A DNA stretch of 64,000 nt from Paracoccaceae bacterium (GTDB lineage: Bacteria; Pseudomonadota; Alphaproteobacteria; Rhodobacterales; Rhodobacteraceae): the NCBI GenBank assembly GCA_028284705.1, contig JANQRE010000007.1:1-64000 (forward strand). Reading direction: 5' to 3'. Under the pieces are notes generated by a model. The model saw only the letters and a program-made list of their open reading frames with translations, ran no database searches and was not told the DNA's origin. Each line of letters opens with the position of its first letter. The first letter of the stretch is position 1. A program made the translations under genes and the position numbers. Positions 52,882 to 62,096 of the stretch are shown here, one piece after another.

Positions 52882-53100
52882 AATTTCGCAGCGCGCCGGC
52901 GCTTGGTCTGCTCAACGCCAATCTGTGAACTGGTGTCGCACCGGGAAACGGATGATTGCTGATCCTCCGCGCCCGAACTCTGACTGTTTTTTCATCAAAC
53001 GGATCCAAAATATGCGCAGTCTTCGCGCAGAGTAGGAAATGTCGATCAGGTTTAGGTCAGAGACTCGAGTCTCGATCAAATCCGCCTAGAGATCGGCCAT

Positions 53101-53685
53101 GTGAAAAATGATCTTAAGATTGTTGTTGTCGAGGCTGATCGGGATCGCGCGTTGGCGATTGTCGATACGCTGAAAGACGAAGGTTGGAATTCTGTCACCG
53201 TTCTCGGGGATGCCACAGGACTGGCGCGCAAAATCGCGGCACTGGACCCCGACCTCGTTCTCATCGACCTCGCAGATCCAAGTCGTGATGCTTTGGAGCA
53301 AGTCAGTTTGGCCTCATCGGCGGATGCGCGCGCGGTCGCGATGTTCGTTGACCGATCCGACGACGAAATGACATATGCCGCGATGGCCGCCGGGTTGAGC
53401 GCCTATGTGGTGGGTGCACCTGAGCCGGAGAGGATAAAGTCCGTGCTCAAAACCGCAATCGCGCGGTTCCAAGTGACCAGTCAGATGCGCCGTGAATTGC
53501 AAGTGGCCAAGCAAGCTCTGGAGGATCGCAAAACGATTGATCGAGCAAAGGGCCTCGTCATGCGGGCCAAAGGGGTCTCGGAGGAGGAAGCTTACGGCCT
53601 GATGCGCAAGACTGCCATGTCGCAAAACCGTAAGGTGATCGACGTTGCCCAGGCCCTTTTGACGGCATCGGATTTGCTCGAATGA
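53101..53685 (+). CDS. nasT: NasT, ANTAR-domain antitermination regulator
   Basis: A 194-residue two-domain protein. The receiver-like domain (residues 1-120; KIVVVEADRDRALAIVDTL, DPDLVLIDLADP) is followed by a C-terminal ANTAR domain (about 135-190; KTIDRAKGLVMRAKGVSEEE, AYGLMRKTAMSQNRKVIDVA). The ANTAR helix bundle binds paired hexaloop hairpins in RNA and blocks terminator formation. It starts with GTG just inside the window of an ATG that is at once followed by a stop. It overlaps nasS by ATGA. Its target is the leader at 54960-55065. Confidence 0.93.
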   Translation: MKNDLKIVVVEADRDRALAIVDTLKDEGWNSVTVLGDATGLARKIAALDPDLVLIDLADPSRDALEQVSLASSADARAVAMFVDRSDDEMTYAAMAAGLSAYVVGAPEPERIKSVLKTAIARFQVTSQMRRELQVAKQALEDRKTIDRAKGLVMRAKGVSEEEAYGLMRKTAMSQNRKVIDVAQALLTASDLLE

Positions 53686-54860
53686 CCCATCCCATCCTCA
53701 ATTGCGGCTACGTACCTTTGGTCGACTGCGCGCCCCTGATTATCGCCAAGGAGCTTGGCTTTGCCGAGGACGAAGGGCTGAAGCTGAACCTCCTGCGCCA
53801 ACCGTCTTGGAGTGCTTTGCGAGACCTCCTGGCCTTGGGACACCTGGATGCTGCCCACATGTTGTCGCCCATGCCGCTAGCCATGCGGTTGGGTCTGAGC
53901 GGCCAAACGACCGAGGTGGACGCGCCTCTCGTGCTTTCGACCAACGGGACGGTTGTTGGGGTCTCCACTGATCTTGCAGCCAAGATGCGGGCGAGTGGTT
54001 GGATACCGGACATCGGTAAGCCAAAGGCCTTCACCGATACATTGAGCAAGGCCACCGATCGGCCTTTGCGTGTTGGCGTGCCGTTCCCGTTTTCGATGCA
54101 TCGACTGCTTTTTGAATATTTGGTTGCCGATCTCGACGCCGCGACGGCGCCCAGTTTCGAGATTGTTCCTACACCACCGCCTTTGATGTCGCAGGCAGTT
54201 GCGGACGGAGAGATCGACATCTTCTGCGTCGGGGAACCTTGGGGGTCGGTCGCCGTGACATCGGGTGTTGCTGAACTGATCATGCCGGGGGCTGCGATTT
54301 GGGCCAGTGCGCCGGAAAAAGTTCTGGGACTGCGGCGGGACTGGATAGAGGCGAATGATGCTCTGTGTGGTGCGCTGATCCGATCAATCTATCGCGCGGC
54401 AAAATGGCTGGGCCAGACGGAAAACGGCCCCTTGGCAAGTGAAATTCTCGCCCGCAGCGAGCATCTGGATTTATCGGATCAACTTATTGACCCCGCACTG
54501 ACTGGACGGCTTGTGATGCGTAGCGGGCGCGCGCCCATGCAAATTGACGGGTTTTTGAAGTTCCACGCTGGGGCCTCGACATTCCCTTGGCGCAGTCTGG
54601 GGGCGTGGATAGGGCAGCAGATCAGTGAGCTACACGGGCTCGATCGCGAAAGAACCATGATCGAAGGCTCGAATTGCTGGCGGTCGGACCTCTACCGTCG
54701 GCATTTGGCGAGCAGTCACGTAGATATGCCCGGCGCGTCAGCGAAGATTGAGGGGGCGATGGTGCACCGCACGGCGGTGGCCTCCACCCGTGGACAGATG
54801 ATTCTCGGACCCGATGCCTTTTTTGACAGCAAAACCTTCGAATTCCCTGAGCTGAATTGA
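53682..54860 (+). CDS. nasS: NasS, nitrate-sensing NrtA-like protein
   Basis: A 392-residue protein related to nitrate/bicarbonate binding proteins (NrtA/CmpA) but with no signal peptide. It begins MTHPILNCGYVPLVDCAPLI, so it is cytoplasmic. LGFAEDEGLKLNLLRQPSW, AAHMLSPMPLAMRLG and EIDIFCVGEPWGSVAV are the family's ligand-fold segments. In Paracoccus and Azotobacter, NasS holds NasT inactive until nitrate or nitrite binds. The translational overlap with nasT fits a fixed ratio of the two. The same segments recur in NrtA encoded downstream ([23 protein letters not shown]). Confidence 0.93.
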   Translation: MTHPILNCGYVPLVDCAPLIIAKELGFAEDEGLKLNLLRQPSWSALRDLLALGHLDAAHMLSPMPLAMRLGLSGQTTEVDAPLVLSTNGTVVGVSTDLAAKMRASGWIPDIGKPKAFTDTLSKATDRPLRVGVPFPFSMHRLLFEYLVADLDAATAPSFEIVPTPPPLMSQAVADGEIDIFCVGEPWGSVAVTSGVAELIMPGAAIWASAPEKVLGLRRDWIEANDALCGALIRSIYRAAKWLGQTENGPLASEILARSEHLDLSDQLIDPALTGRLVMRSGRAPMQIDGFLKFHAGASTFPWRSLGAWIGQQISELHGLDRERTMIEGSNCWRSDLYRRHLASSHVDMPGASAKIEGAMVHRTAVASTRGQMILGPDAFFDSKTFEFPELN

Positions 54861-54959
54861 TCACTTTTTAGGCGTTTTCTGCATCGCAGCATTATTCTCG
54901 ACATTCAGAGCACATCGCGCTTGCGCACTTTCTGCTGTGCAGCATAGGATTTAGTTAAC

Positions 54960-55018
54960 GAAGCAAAGTTGCTTCTTTGCCGCCGCTGCTGGGGGCAAGA
55001 ACAAGAGCAAAGCCGCTC
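54960..55018 (+). ncRNA. ANTAR (NasT) RNA target, two hexaloop hairpins
   Basis: Hairpin P1 is GAAGC-AAAGTT-GCTTC (54960-54975). Hairpin P2 is GAGC-AAAGCC-GCTC (55005-55018). Both have six-base loops with A at position 1 and G at position 4, the known ANTAR-recognition pattern. The linker is 29 nt. P2 shares bases 55012-55018 with the 5' arm of the terminator, so only one of the two can form. This is the expected design for NasT antitermination in the nrtA leader. Confidence 0.88.
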
Positions 55019-55065
55019 ATTCGTGTGTCGCACCCTCCCTCGCGTCACGAATGGGCGGCTTTTTT
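55012..55065 (+). terminator. Conditional intrinsic terminator in the nrtA leader
   Basis: GCCGCTCATTCGTG (55012-55025) pairs with CACGAATGGGCGGC (55046-55059) over 14 bp with one T-G pair and a 20-nt loop, followed by six T residues (55060-55065). It lies 20 bp ahead of nrtA and overlaps ANTAR hairpin P2. It should stop transcription unless NasT holds P2 in place. Confidence 0.93.
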
Positions 55066-55085
55066 ATTCGGAAAGGAAAAAACCG

Positions 55086-56456
55086 ATGAAATACTTCCTC
55101 GCCGCCACGTCGGTCTGCGTCTCGCTTGTGGGATCAGCCGCTTGGGCCGAATTGCTGGACCTTGAAAAAGATGAGCTGAAATTCGGGTTCATTAAGCTGA
55201 CCGATATGGCACCGCTCGCGGTGGCCTATGAGAATGGCTATTTCGAAGACGAAGGCCTGTTTGTGACGCTGGAGGCGCAAGCGAACTGGAAAGTGCTGCT
55301 GGATGGCGTGATCGACGGCCAGCTCGACGGCGCGCATATGCTGGCGGGTCAGCCGCTGGCGGCCACAATCGGATACGGGACCGAAGCGCATATCATTACG
55401 CCGTTCTCCATGGACCTCAACGGCAATGGCATCACTGTCTCCAATGAGATTTGGGAGCAGATGAAACCGCATGTGCCCCTAATGGACGACGGTCGTCCGC
55501 AACACCCGATTTCAGCCGCTTCGCTGAAGCCGGTCGTTGAAGACTACAAAGACCAAGGCATCCCGTTCAACATGGGCATGGTCTTCCCGGTTTCGACCCA
55601 CAATTACGAACTGCGCTACTGGTTGGCGGCTGGCGGGCTGGAGCCCGGGTATTACTCGCCTGAGAACATCTCCGGCCAGATCGGCGCAGATGTTTTGCTC
55701 TCTGTGACCCCACCACCGCAAATGCCTGCGACGATGGAAGCCGGCACGATCTTTGGCTACTGCGTCGGTGAGCCTTGGAACCAGCAAGCGGTGTTCAAAG
55801 GCATCGGTGTTCCGGTGATCACCGACTATCAGCTCTGGAAAAACAACCCGGAGAAGGTCTTCGGCCTGTCGGCGGAATTCGCCGAAGAAAACCCCAACAC
55901 GACGCTCGCCATCACCAAAGCGCTGATCCGCGCAGCGATCTGGCTGGATGAGAACGACAACGCCAACCGGCCCGAAGCGGTAGAAATCCTGTCACGCTCT
56001 GAATATGTCGGCGCTGATTACGATGTGATCGCCAACTCCATGACCGGCACCTTCGAGTTCGAGAAGGGCGACAAACGTGAAATCCCCGATTTCAACGTCT
56101 TCTTCCGCTACAACGCGACCTATCCCTTCTACTCCGACGCCATCTGGTATCTGACGCAGATGCGGCGGTGGGGCCAAATCCCCGAGGCGAAGCCCGATGA
56201 GTGGTATTTCGACGTTGCGAAGGAAGTCTACAAGCCCGCTATCTATCTGCAAGCTGCGCGGATGCTGGTCGATGAGGGCTTCGCCAATGAAGAAGATTTC
56301 CCCTGGGACAGCGATGGTTTCAAGGCCCCGACCCCTGCAGAAGATATCATCGACGGCATTGCCTATGACGGTCGCACCCCGAATGCCTATCTCGACAGCC
56401 TGCCCATCGGGTTGAAGGGTGATCAGAAAGTCATCGGAAACGAAGTGCAGGGATAG
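55086..56456 (+). CDS. nrtA: NrtA, nitrate ABC transporter binding protein
   Basis: A 456-residue periplasmic nitrate-binding protein. A signal peptide ([21 protein letters not shown]) precedes [20 protein letters not shown], then [23 protein letters not shown] and [37 protein letters not shown] is the nitrate/bicarbonate site region. A longer reading from 54969 would run through the leader terminator and is rejected. GGAAAGGA precedes the ATG. It delivers nitrate (possibly nitrite) to NrtB/NrtCD. Confidence 0.95.
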   Translation: MKYFLAATSVCVSLVGSAAWAELLDLEKDELKFGFIKLTDMAPLAVAYENGYFEDEGLFVTLEAQANWKVLLDGVIDGQLDGAHMLAGQPLAATIGYGTEAHIITPFSMDLNGNGITVSNEIWEQMKPHVPLMDDGRPQHPISAASLKPVVEDYKDQGIPFNMGMVFPVSTHNYELRYWLAAGGLEPGYYSPENISGQIGADVLLSVTPPPQMPATMEAGTIFGYCVGEPWNQQAVFKGIGVPVITDYQLWKNNPEKVFGLSAEFAEENPNTTLAITKALIRAAIWLDENDNANRPEAVEILSRSEYVGADYDVIANSMTGTFEFEKGDKREIPDFNVFFRYNATYPFYSDAIWYLTQMRRWGQIPEAKPDEWYFDVAKEVYKPAIYLQAARMLVDEGFANEEDFPWDSDGFKAPTPAEDIIDGIAYDGRTPNAYLDSLPIGLKGDQKVIGNEVQG

Positions 56457-56482
56457 GTGCGCCGTAAAGGCACACCCTACAG

Positions 56483-56505
56483 GGTGCGCGGTTGTCCCGC
56501 GCACC
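56483..56505 (+). terminator. Hairpin between nrtA and nrtB
   Basis: GGTGCGCGG (56483-56491) pairs with CCGCGCACC (56497-56505) over 9 perfect bp with a 5-base loop and no T-run. It probably stabilises the nrtA part of the mRNA so that binding protein exceeds membrane components, as at 50119-50152. Confidence 0.7.
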
Positions 56506-56537
56506 GCAACACCCCAACGGAACATGAGGTCTGAGCA

Positions 56538-57620
56538 ATGACTGCCATTGATCCCGAAAGTCTCGATATCGATGCCGAGAAAGAAGCCCGCAAACAACGG
56601 CTTTTCACGCGCATCAACAAAGCCGACAGCTGGTTCCAGGTTCTGGGCCTGAGCTGGCTGACTCCGGTTCTGAAAGCCGCAGCAGGCGATAATCCTAAAG
56701 CGCAGATGTCGGAGATCTGGCGTCTTTTGGGTGTGCCGCTCGTCGCGATTTTCCTTTTCCTCGGAGCTTGGGCGACGCTTGCACCGCAAGTGCAGACATC
56801 GCTTGGAGCGATCCCCGGACCGGCACAAGTTTGGGAACAGGCGCAGAACTTGCATGCTGACGCGCAGCGCGAGGCGGAGAAGGAGATTGCCTTCTACGAG
56901 CGCCAGGAAGAGCGCAACGCCAAGCTGATCGCGGAAGGCAAGGAAGATCGCGTGAAAGAGCGGGTCTATACCGGCAAGCCCACCTATTACGACCAGATCT
57001 GGACTTCGATCAAAACGGTGTTCTTTGGTTTCCTTCTGGCCTCCATCGTTGCCATCCCGCTCGGTATCGCCGCGGGTCTCAGCCCGACCGTGAACGCTGC
57101 GATCAACCCGCTCATTCAAATCTTCAAACCCGTGTCACCGCTCGCGTGGCTGCCCATCGTGACGATGGTTGTCTCCGCGACCTACGCCTCTGACGGCTGG
57201 TTCGCGAAAAGCTTCCTGAACTCGGCGATTACCGTGACGCTCTGCTCGCTATGGCCGACGCTGATCAACACCGCGTTGGGCGTGTCCTCCATAGACAAGG
57301 ACCTGGTGAGCGTCTCCAAGGTTCTGAAAATGAATACCTGGACGAAGATCACGAAACTGGTTTTGCCCTCGTCTCTGCCGCTGATTTTCACCGGTTTGCG
57401 CCTGTCCCTCGGTGTGGGCTGGATGGTTCTGATCGCGGCAGAGATGCTGGCGCAGAACCCTGGTTTGGGCAAATTCGTTTGGGACGAGTTCCAGAATGGC
57501 TCCAGCCAGTCGCTCGCCAAGATCATGGTCGCGGTCTTCACGATCGGCATCATCGGCTTCCTTCTGGACCGGCTGATGTACGCGATCCAGTCCATGTTCA
57601 CCTTTACGAACAATCGGTGA
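56538..57620 (+). CDS. nrtB: NrtB, nitrate ABC transporter permease
   Basis: A 360-residue permease. A cytoplasmic N-terminus of about 70 residues precedes helix 1 (LLGVPLVAIFLFLGAWATLA). A charged coiled-coil-like segment (EAEKEIAFYERQEERNAKLI, about residues 112-140) precedes the core of five helices. The EAA-type loop is in VSVSKVLKMNTWTKITKLVLPSSLP. Length is greater than typical cyanobacterial NrtB because of the N-terminal extension and the charged insert. It lies 81 bp after nrtA and 6 bp before the ATPase gene. Confidence 0.93.
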   Translation: MTAIDPESLDIDAEKEARKQRLFTRINKADSWFQVLGLSWLTPVLKAAAGDNPKAQMSEIWRLLGVPLVAIFLFLGAWATLAPQVQTSLGAIPGPAQVWEQAQNLHADAQREAEKEIAFYERQEERNAKLIAEGKEDRVKERVYTGKPTYYDQIWTSIKTVFFGFLLASIVAIPLGIAAGLSPTVNAAINPLIQIFKPVSPLAWLPIVTMVVSATYASDGWFAKSFLNSAITVTLCSLWPTLINTALGVSSIDKDLVSVSKVLKMNTWTKITKLVLPSSLPLIFTGLRLSLGVGWMVLIAAEMLAQNPGLGKFVWDEFQNGSSQSLAKIMVAVFTIGIIGFLLDRLMYAIQSMFTFTNNR

Positions 57621-57626
57621 TCCGCG

Positions 57627-59312
57627 ATGTCAGTTCTCGAATTCAAAAACGTCTCGAAATCCTTCGGTAAAGGCACTGATGCCACGAATGTCCTGAAAGA
57701 CATCTCACTGAAATTGGAGGAGGGCGAATTTCTCGTGCTCCTCGGGTTCTCCGGCACGGGCAAGACGACGCTGATCAATCTGATGGCAGGTCTGGAGCAG
57801 CCTTCGAAAGGTGAGGTCACGTTCAAAGGTGCACCGATCACGGGGCCGGGTCCTGAACGCGGTGTGATCTTTCAAAGCTACTCCCTGATGCCTTGGCTGA
57901 CAGTGAACGGGAATGTTGGCCTCGCGGTCGACACGATGTTCCCCAAGATGCCGAAGGCGGAACGGACCGAGAAGGTCGCGCACTACGTGGACATGGTGGG
58001 GTTGTCCCACGCAACGATGCGGCGTCCGGCGGAATTGTCGGGCGGAATGCGTCAGCGTGTGAATGTGGCGCGTGCCTTGGCAATGGACCCCGAAGTTTTG
58101 TTGCTGGACGAGCCGTTGAGCGCTTTGGATGCGCTGACCCGGGCCAATCTCGCTGACGAGATCGAACATATCTGGGAGGCGGACAAGAAGACCTGTGTAC
58201 TCATCACCAATGACGTCGATGAAGCGATCATCCTGGCCGATCGGATCATCGCGCTGAACCCTGACGGGACGCTGGGCGAAGAGTTCAAAGTCACCATCCC
58301 GCGTCCACGCGACCGGATGGACATGAACCACAATGACGAGTTCAAACGCCTGCGTGCGGATGTCACGAAATACCTGATGGATGTAGGCATCGAAGCGAAA
58401 GTGGAAGGGTCCCGGATTCTACCCGATGTGACCCCGATCCATAGTGTACCTGCTGCTGTCGCCAAGGCGCAGGAAGGCATGATCGAGAACCGCTTTCTCG
58501 ATTTCTCCCAACTCGACAAGGTCTATCCGACGCCAAAAGGGCCTCTGACGGTGGTTGAGAATTTCGATCTGAAGATCAATAAAGGTGAGTTCATCTCGCT
58601 CATCGGTCACTCTGGCTGTGGCAAGTCAACCGTGCTGACGATGGCAGCTGGCTTGAACGAGATTTCTGGCGGAGCGATCAAGCTGGACGGTCGTCACGTA
58701 GAAGGCGCTGATCCCGAACGTGCCGTGGTATTCCAATCGCCGAACCTGTTCCCGTGGCTCACCGCGAAAGAGAACGTCGCGATCGGTGTGGACAAGGTCT
58801 ACCCGAAAGCGTCACGGGCCGAGCGGCAGGATGTCGTTGAATACTACCTTGAGCGCGTCGGTCTGGCCGATGCGATGGATAAAGGTGCTGTTGATTTGTC
58901 CAACGGAATGAAGCAGCGCGTCGGCATCGCGCGCGCCTTTGCGCTCAGCCCGAAACTGCTCTTGCTCGATGAACCCTTCGGTATGCTCGACAGTCTCACG
59001 CGTTGGGAGTTGCAGGAAGTGTTGATGGAGGTCTGGTCGCGCACGAAAGTCACCGCAATCTGCGTCACGCATGATGTGGACGAGGCGATCCTGTTGGCCG
59101 ACCGCGTGGTCATGATGACCAACGGTCCGCGCGCCACAATTGGCAAGATTGTCGATGTCGACTTGTCGCGCCCGCGTTCGCGCAAGGCGCTGCTCGAACA
59201 CCCCGACTACTACAACTACCGGCAAGACGTGCTCGATTTCCTTGAGGAATATGAACACGGCAACACCTCAAAAAAAGCAGCGCCCAAGGCGGCTGCGATT
59301 GCGGCGGAGTAG
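57627..59312 (+). CDS. nrtC: Nitrate ABC transporter ATP-binding protein, two fused nucleotide-binding domains
   Basis: A 561-residue protein made of two ATPase domains. Domain 1 (about 1-260) has Walker [10 protein letters not shown], signature [15 protein letters not shown] and Walker [12 protein letters not shown]. Domain 2 (about 290-545) has Walker [10 protein letters not shown], signature [15 protein letters not shown] and Walker [12 protein letters not shown], with H-loops LITNDVDEA (Asn in place of His) in domain 1 and VTHDVDEA in domain 2. It thus corresponds to NrtC and NrtD joined, without the binding-protein domain of cyanobacterial NrtC. Domain 1 departs from consensus at two catalytic places, so domain 2 probably does most hydrolysis. 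Confidence 0.93.
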   Translation: MSVLEFKNVSKSFGKGTDATNVLKDISLKLEEGEFLVLLGFSGTGKTTLINLMAGLEQPSKGEVTFKGAPITGPGPERGVIFQSYSLMPWLTVNGNVGLAVDTMFPKMPKAERTEKVAHYVDMVGLSHATMRRPAELSGGMRQRVNVARALAMDPEVLLLDEPLSALDALTRANLADEIEHIWEADKKTCVLITNDVDEAIILADRIIALNPDGTLGEEFKVTIPRPRDRMDMNHNDEFKRLRADVTKYLMDVGIEAKVEGSRILPDVTPIHSVPAAVAKAQEGMIENRFLDFSQLDKVYPTPKGPLTVVENFDLKINKGEFISLIGHSGCGKSTVLTMAAGLNEISGGAIKLDGRHVEGADPERAVVFQSPNLFPWLTAKENVAIGVDKVYPKASRAERQDVVEYYLERVGLADAMDKGAVDLSNGMKQRVGIARAFALSPKLLLLDEPFGMLDSLTRWELQEVLMEVWSRTKVTAICVTHDVDEAILLADRVVMMTNGPRATIGKIVDVDLSRPRSRKALLEHPDYYNYRQDVLDFLEEYEHGNTSKKAAPKAAAIAAE

Positions 59313-59316
59313 GGCG

Positions 59317-61752
59317 ATGGTGGAGAAACTCATTGTCATAGGCGCGGGTATGGCCACGGGCCGCGCGCTGGAACAGCTATTCAAGGCGGGTAGCGATTAT
59401 GAGGTCACGCTGTTCAATGCGGAGCCGCGCGGGAACTACGACCGGATCATGCTCTCGCCCGTGCTAGCGGGGGACAAGACCTACGAGGAGATCGTGATCC
59501 ACGATAGTGCTTGGTACGAGGAACACGGCGTGACCTGCCGGTTTGGCGAGAAGGTCGTGAGCGTCGACCGCGAGGCCAAGACCGTAACGGCTGAGAATGG
59601 CGACGTGCTGAAATATGACAAGCTGCTCCTCGGCACCGGCTCCAACCCCTTCATGATCCCGCTTCCCGGTCATGATCTGGAAGGAGTTATCACTTACCGC
59701 GACCTCGAAGACACACAACGCATGATGTCGCTTGGCGAAGGGAACAAGGTCGTCGTCATCGGTGGCGGTCTGCTGGGACTTGAGGCGGCCGCTGGCATGG
59801 CCGCGCGGGGCGTGGACGTCACGGTGGTGCATATCATGGGCCACCTGATGGAGCGTCAGTTGGACGAGGCTGCCGGATACCTTCTACGCAAGGCTTTGGT
59901 CGATAAGGGCATCACGGTGCTCTGCCAGGCGAACTCGAAGGAGATCCTTGGGCAGGACGGTCATGTGAAGGCGTTGCTGCTAGACGATGGCACGGAACTG
60001 CCTTGCGATCTGCTGGTGATGGCCGTGGGCATCCGCCCGAACGTCGCGCTTGCGCAAGAGGCGGGGCTAGCTATCGGCAAGGGCATCCATGTCGATGATC
60101 AGATGATGACCTCGGACGCGGACATCCTCGCGGTTGGTGAATGCGTCGAGCATAACGGCGCACTCTTTGGCCTCGTGGCCCCGCTTTATGATCAGGCGAA
60201 AGTCGTAGCCAAGACGCTGATGGGCGAAGAGGACACCTTCGTTCAGAAGGAACTGTCGACCAAACTGAAAGTCACAGGATGTGACCTCTTCAGCGCAGGT
60301 GATTTCGCGGATGGCGACGGGCGCGAAGATATCGTTTTCCGCGATCCGGCAAGGGGCGTCTATCGAAGGCTCGTGCTGGAAGACAACAAGGTCGTTGGCG
60401 CGGTCATGTATGGCGACACGGCCGACAGTGGCTGGTTCTTCGGCCTCATCCGCGACAAAACCGATATATCCGACATGCGCGAGACCGTGATCTTTGGACC
60501 GGCCTATCAGGGAGGTGCCCCCCTGGACCCTTTAGCAGCCGTTGCAGCCTTACCGCTTGATGCGGAGATCTGCGGCTGTAACGGCATTTGCAAAGGCGAG
60601 ATCGTCGAAGCGATTGAGGCGGGCGCGGCTGATCTGGGTGCCGTTCGCGCGGTGACAAAGGCCTCTGGCTCCTGTGGGACGTGCACGGGATTGGTGGAGC
60701 AGGTTCTGGCCACCACGCTCGGCGACGCGTTCGTGCTGCCGGGCGTGGAATCAATATGCGGCTGCACTGACCTGACCCATGAGGACCTGCGCCGGATCAT
60801 CAAAAGCCAGGAACTGAAATCCATGGCCGCCGTCTGGCAGGAATGCGGATGGAAAACCGTCGATGGCTGCGCCAAATGCCGCCCGGCGCTGAATTTCTAC
60901 CTGCTCGCCGACTGGCCGGTAGACTATTTGGACGACCCGCAATCGCGCTTCATTAACGAACGCAAGCACGCCAATATCCAGAAAGACGGCACCTTCTCCG
61001 TAGTGCCACGCATGTGGGGCGGGATCACCAATGCTGGTGAGTTGCGCGCCATCGCTGATGCCGCCGATAAGTACAACGTGCCGACCGTGAAGGTCACGGG
61101 CGGTCAGCGGATCGATCTGTTGGGCGTGAAGTCCGAAGATCTGCCCGCGATCTGGGCCGATCTGAACAAGGCTGGCCTGGTTTCGGGCCACGCCTATGCG
61201 AAGGGTTTGCGTACGGTGAAAACCTGTGTGGGCACCGATCATTGTCGGTTCGGCACGCAGGATTCGACCGGGCTCGGCGTCAAGCTGGAGAAAGCCCTCT
61301 GGGGGTCCTGGACCCCGCATAAGGTGAAGATGGCGGTCTCGGGCTGCCCGCGAAACTGTGCCGAGGCGACCTGCAAGGATGTGGGGATCGTCTGCGTCGA
61401 TAGCGGCTATCAGATTGGTGTCGGTGGTGCTGCGGGGATGGACCTCAAGGAGATCGAGCCGCTCGCCCAGGTTGCCACCGAAGAGGAGGCGCTGGAGCTG
61501 ACGCTGGCTTTCGTTCAGCTCTATCGGGAGCACGCCAAATATCTCGATCGGCCTTACAAGTTCATCGCCAAGGTTGGCATGGACTGGGTGAAGGAGCGGG
61601 TGGTGGACGACCTGGCAGAACGACGCGCGCTTGTGGAGCGGTTCCGGTTGAGCCAGAGCATCTACCAGAAAGACCCCTGGGCCGAACACGCCAAGGAGAA
61701 GGCAGAGAGTTATCAGCCTGTGGCGAACCTGACGCTGGAGGCTGCGGAATGA
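59317..61752 (+). CDS. nirB: Nitrite reductase [NAD(P)H] large subunit
   Basis: An 811-residue assimilatory nitrite reductase subunit converting nitrite to ammonium. The FAD/NAD(P)H module (1-390) starts KLIVIGAGMATGRALEQLF and has VVVIGGGLLGLEAAAGMA. Two BFD-type [2Fe-2S]-like segments follow (CGCNGICKGEIVEAIEAG with CGTCTGLVEQV, then CGCTDLTHEDL with CAKCRPAL). The siroheme/[4Fe-4S] domain carries Cys637, Cys643, Cys677 and Cys681 (TCVGTDHC; SGCPRNCAEATC). A start at 59140 within nrtC is rejected; ATG 59317 follows the nrtC stop by 4 bp. It overlaps nirD by ATGA. Confidence 0.96.
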   Translation: MVEKLIVIGAGMATGRALEQLFKAGSDYEVTLFNAEPRGNYDRIMLSPVLAGDKTYEEIVIHDSAWYEEHGVTCRFGEKVVSVDREAKTVTAENGDVLKYDKLLLGTGSNPFMIPLPGHDLEGVITYRDLEDTQRMMSLGEGNKVVVIGGGLLGLEAAAGMAARGVDVTVVHIMGHLMERQLDEAAGYLLRKALVDKGITVLCQANSKEILGQDGHVKALLLDDGTELPCDLLVMAVGIRPNVALAQEAGLAIGKGIHVDDQMMTSDADILAVGECVEHNGALFGLVAPLYDQAKVVAKTLMGEEDTFVQKELSTKLKVTGCDLFSAGDFADGDGREDIVFRDPARGVYRRLVLEDNKVVGAVMYGDTADSGWFFGLIRDKTDISDMRETVIFGPAYQGGAPLDPLAAVAALPLDAEICGCNGICKGEIVEAIEAGAADLGAVRAVTKASGSCGTCTGLVEQVLATTLGDAFVLPGVESICGCTDLTHEDLRRIIKSQELKSMAAVWQECGWKTVDGCAKCRPALNFYLLADWPVDYLDDPQSRFINERKHANIQKDGTFSVVPRMWGGITNAGELRAIADAADKYNVPTVKVTGGQRIDLLGVKSEDLPAIWADLNKAGLVSGHAYAKGLRTVKTCVGTDHCRFGTQDSTGLGVKLEKALWGSWTPHKVKMAVSGCPRNCAEATCKDVGIVCVDSGYQIGVGGAAGMDLKEIEPLAQVATEEEALELTLAFVQLYREHAKYLDRPYKFIAKVGMDWVKERVVDDLAERRALVERFRLSQSIYQKDPWAEHAKEKAESYQPVANLTLEAAE

Positions 61753-62096
61753 ACGCGCAAGCAACGGAATGGATCGATATCGCGAGCCTGGAAGACATCC
61801 CGGCCCGGGGCGCGCGCATGGTCAAAACCCGGGAAGGCTGTGTGGCGGTGTTCCGCACCGCGGCGGATGAGGTGTTCGCCCTCGACAATGCCTGCCCGCA
61901 CAAGAAGGGGCCGCTGGCAGAGGGGATCGTGCATGGCGCTTCCGTTACCTGCCCGTTGCACAATTGGGTGATCTCCCTGGAGACAGGTGAGGTGCAAGGC
62001 CCCGATGACGGTCAGGTCGCGACCTATCCCGCGCGCGTTGAAAATGGACGCATCCTGCTCGATGCGGCATTCCTTGCGTCACGCTCGGCGGCATGA
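61749..62096 (+). CDS. nirD: Nitrite reductase [NAD(P)H] small subunit, Rieske-type
   Basis: A 115-residue protein with a Rieske fold. ACPHKKGPLAEGIVHG and VTCPLHNWVISLETGEVQGP provide the CPH...CPLH positions for a [2Fe-2S] cluster (both Cys-His pairs present). It pairs with NirB in the cytoplasm. It overlaps nirB at its start and nasA at its end, each by ATGA, so the three are translated together. Confidence 0.95.
   Translation: MNAQATEWIDIASLEDIPARGARMVKTREGCVAVFRTAADEVFALDNACPHKKGPLAEGIVHGASVTCPLHNWVISLETGEVQGPDDGQVATYPARVENGRILLDAAFLASRSAA

Noticed and set aside
54981-55000. Third leader hairpin (TTGCC/GGCAA) as an ANTAR hairpin
   Set aside because: Its six-base loop would start with G rather than A and it contains a mismatch; the two AAAGnn hairpins fit the motif better.
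55992-57119. 375-codon leftward frame antisense to nrtA/nrtB
   Set aside because: Long antisense frames are common in GC-rich genes; nrtA and nrtB are certain, and this frame would cross their intergenic hairpin.
60751-61764. 337-codon leftward frame inside nirB
   Set aside because: Antisense shadow of the siroheme domain of nirB, no domain of its own.
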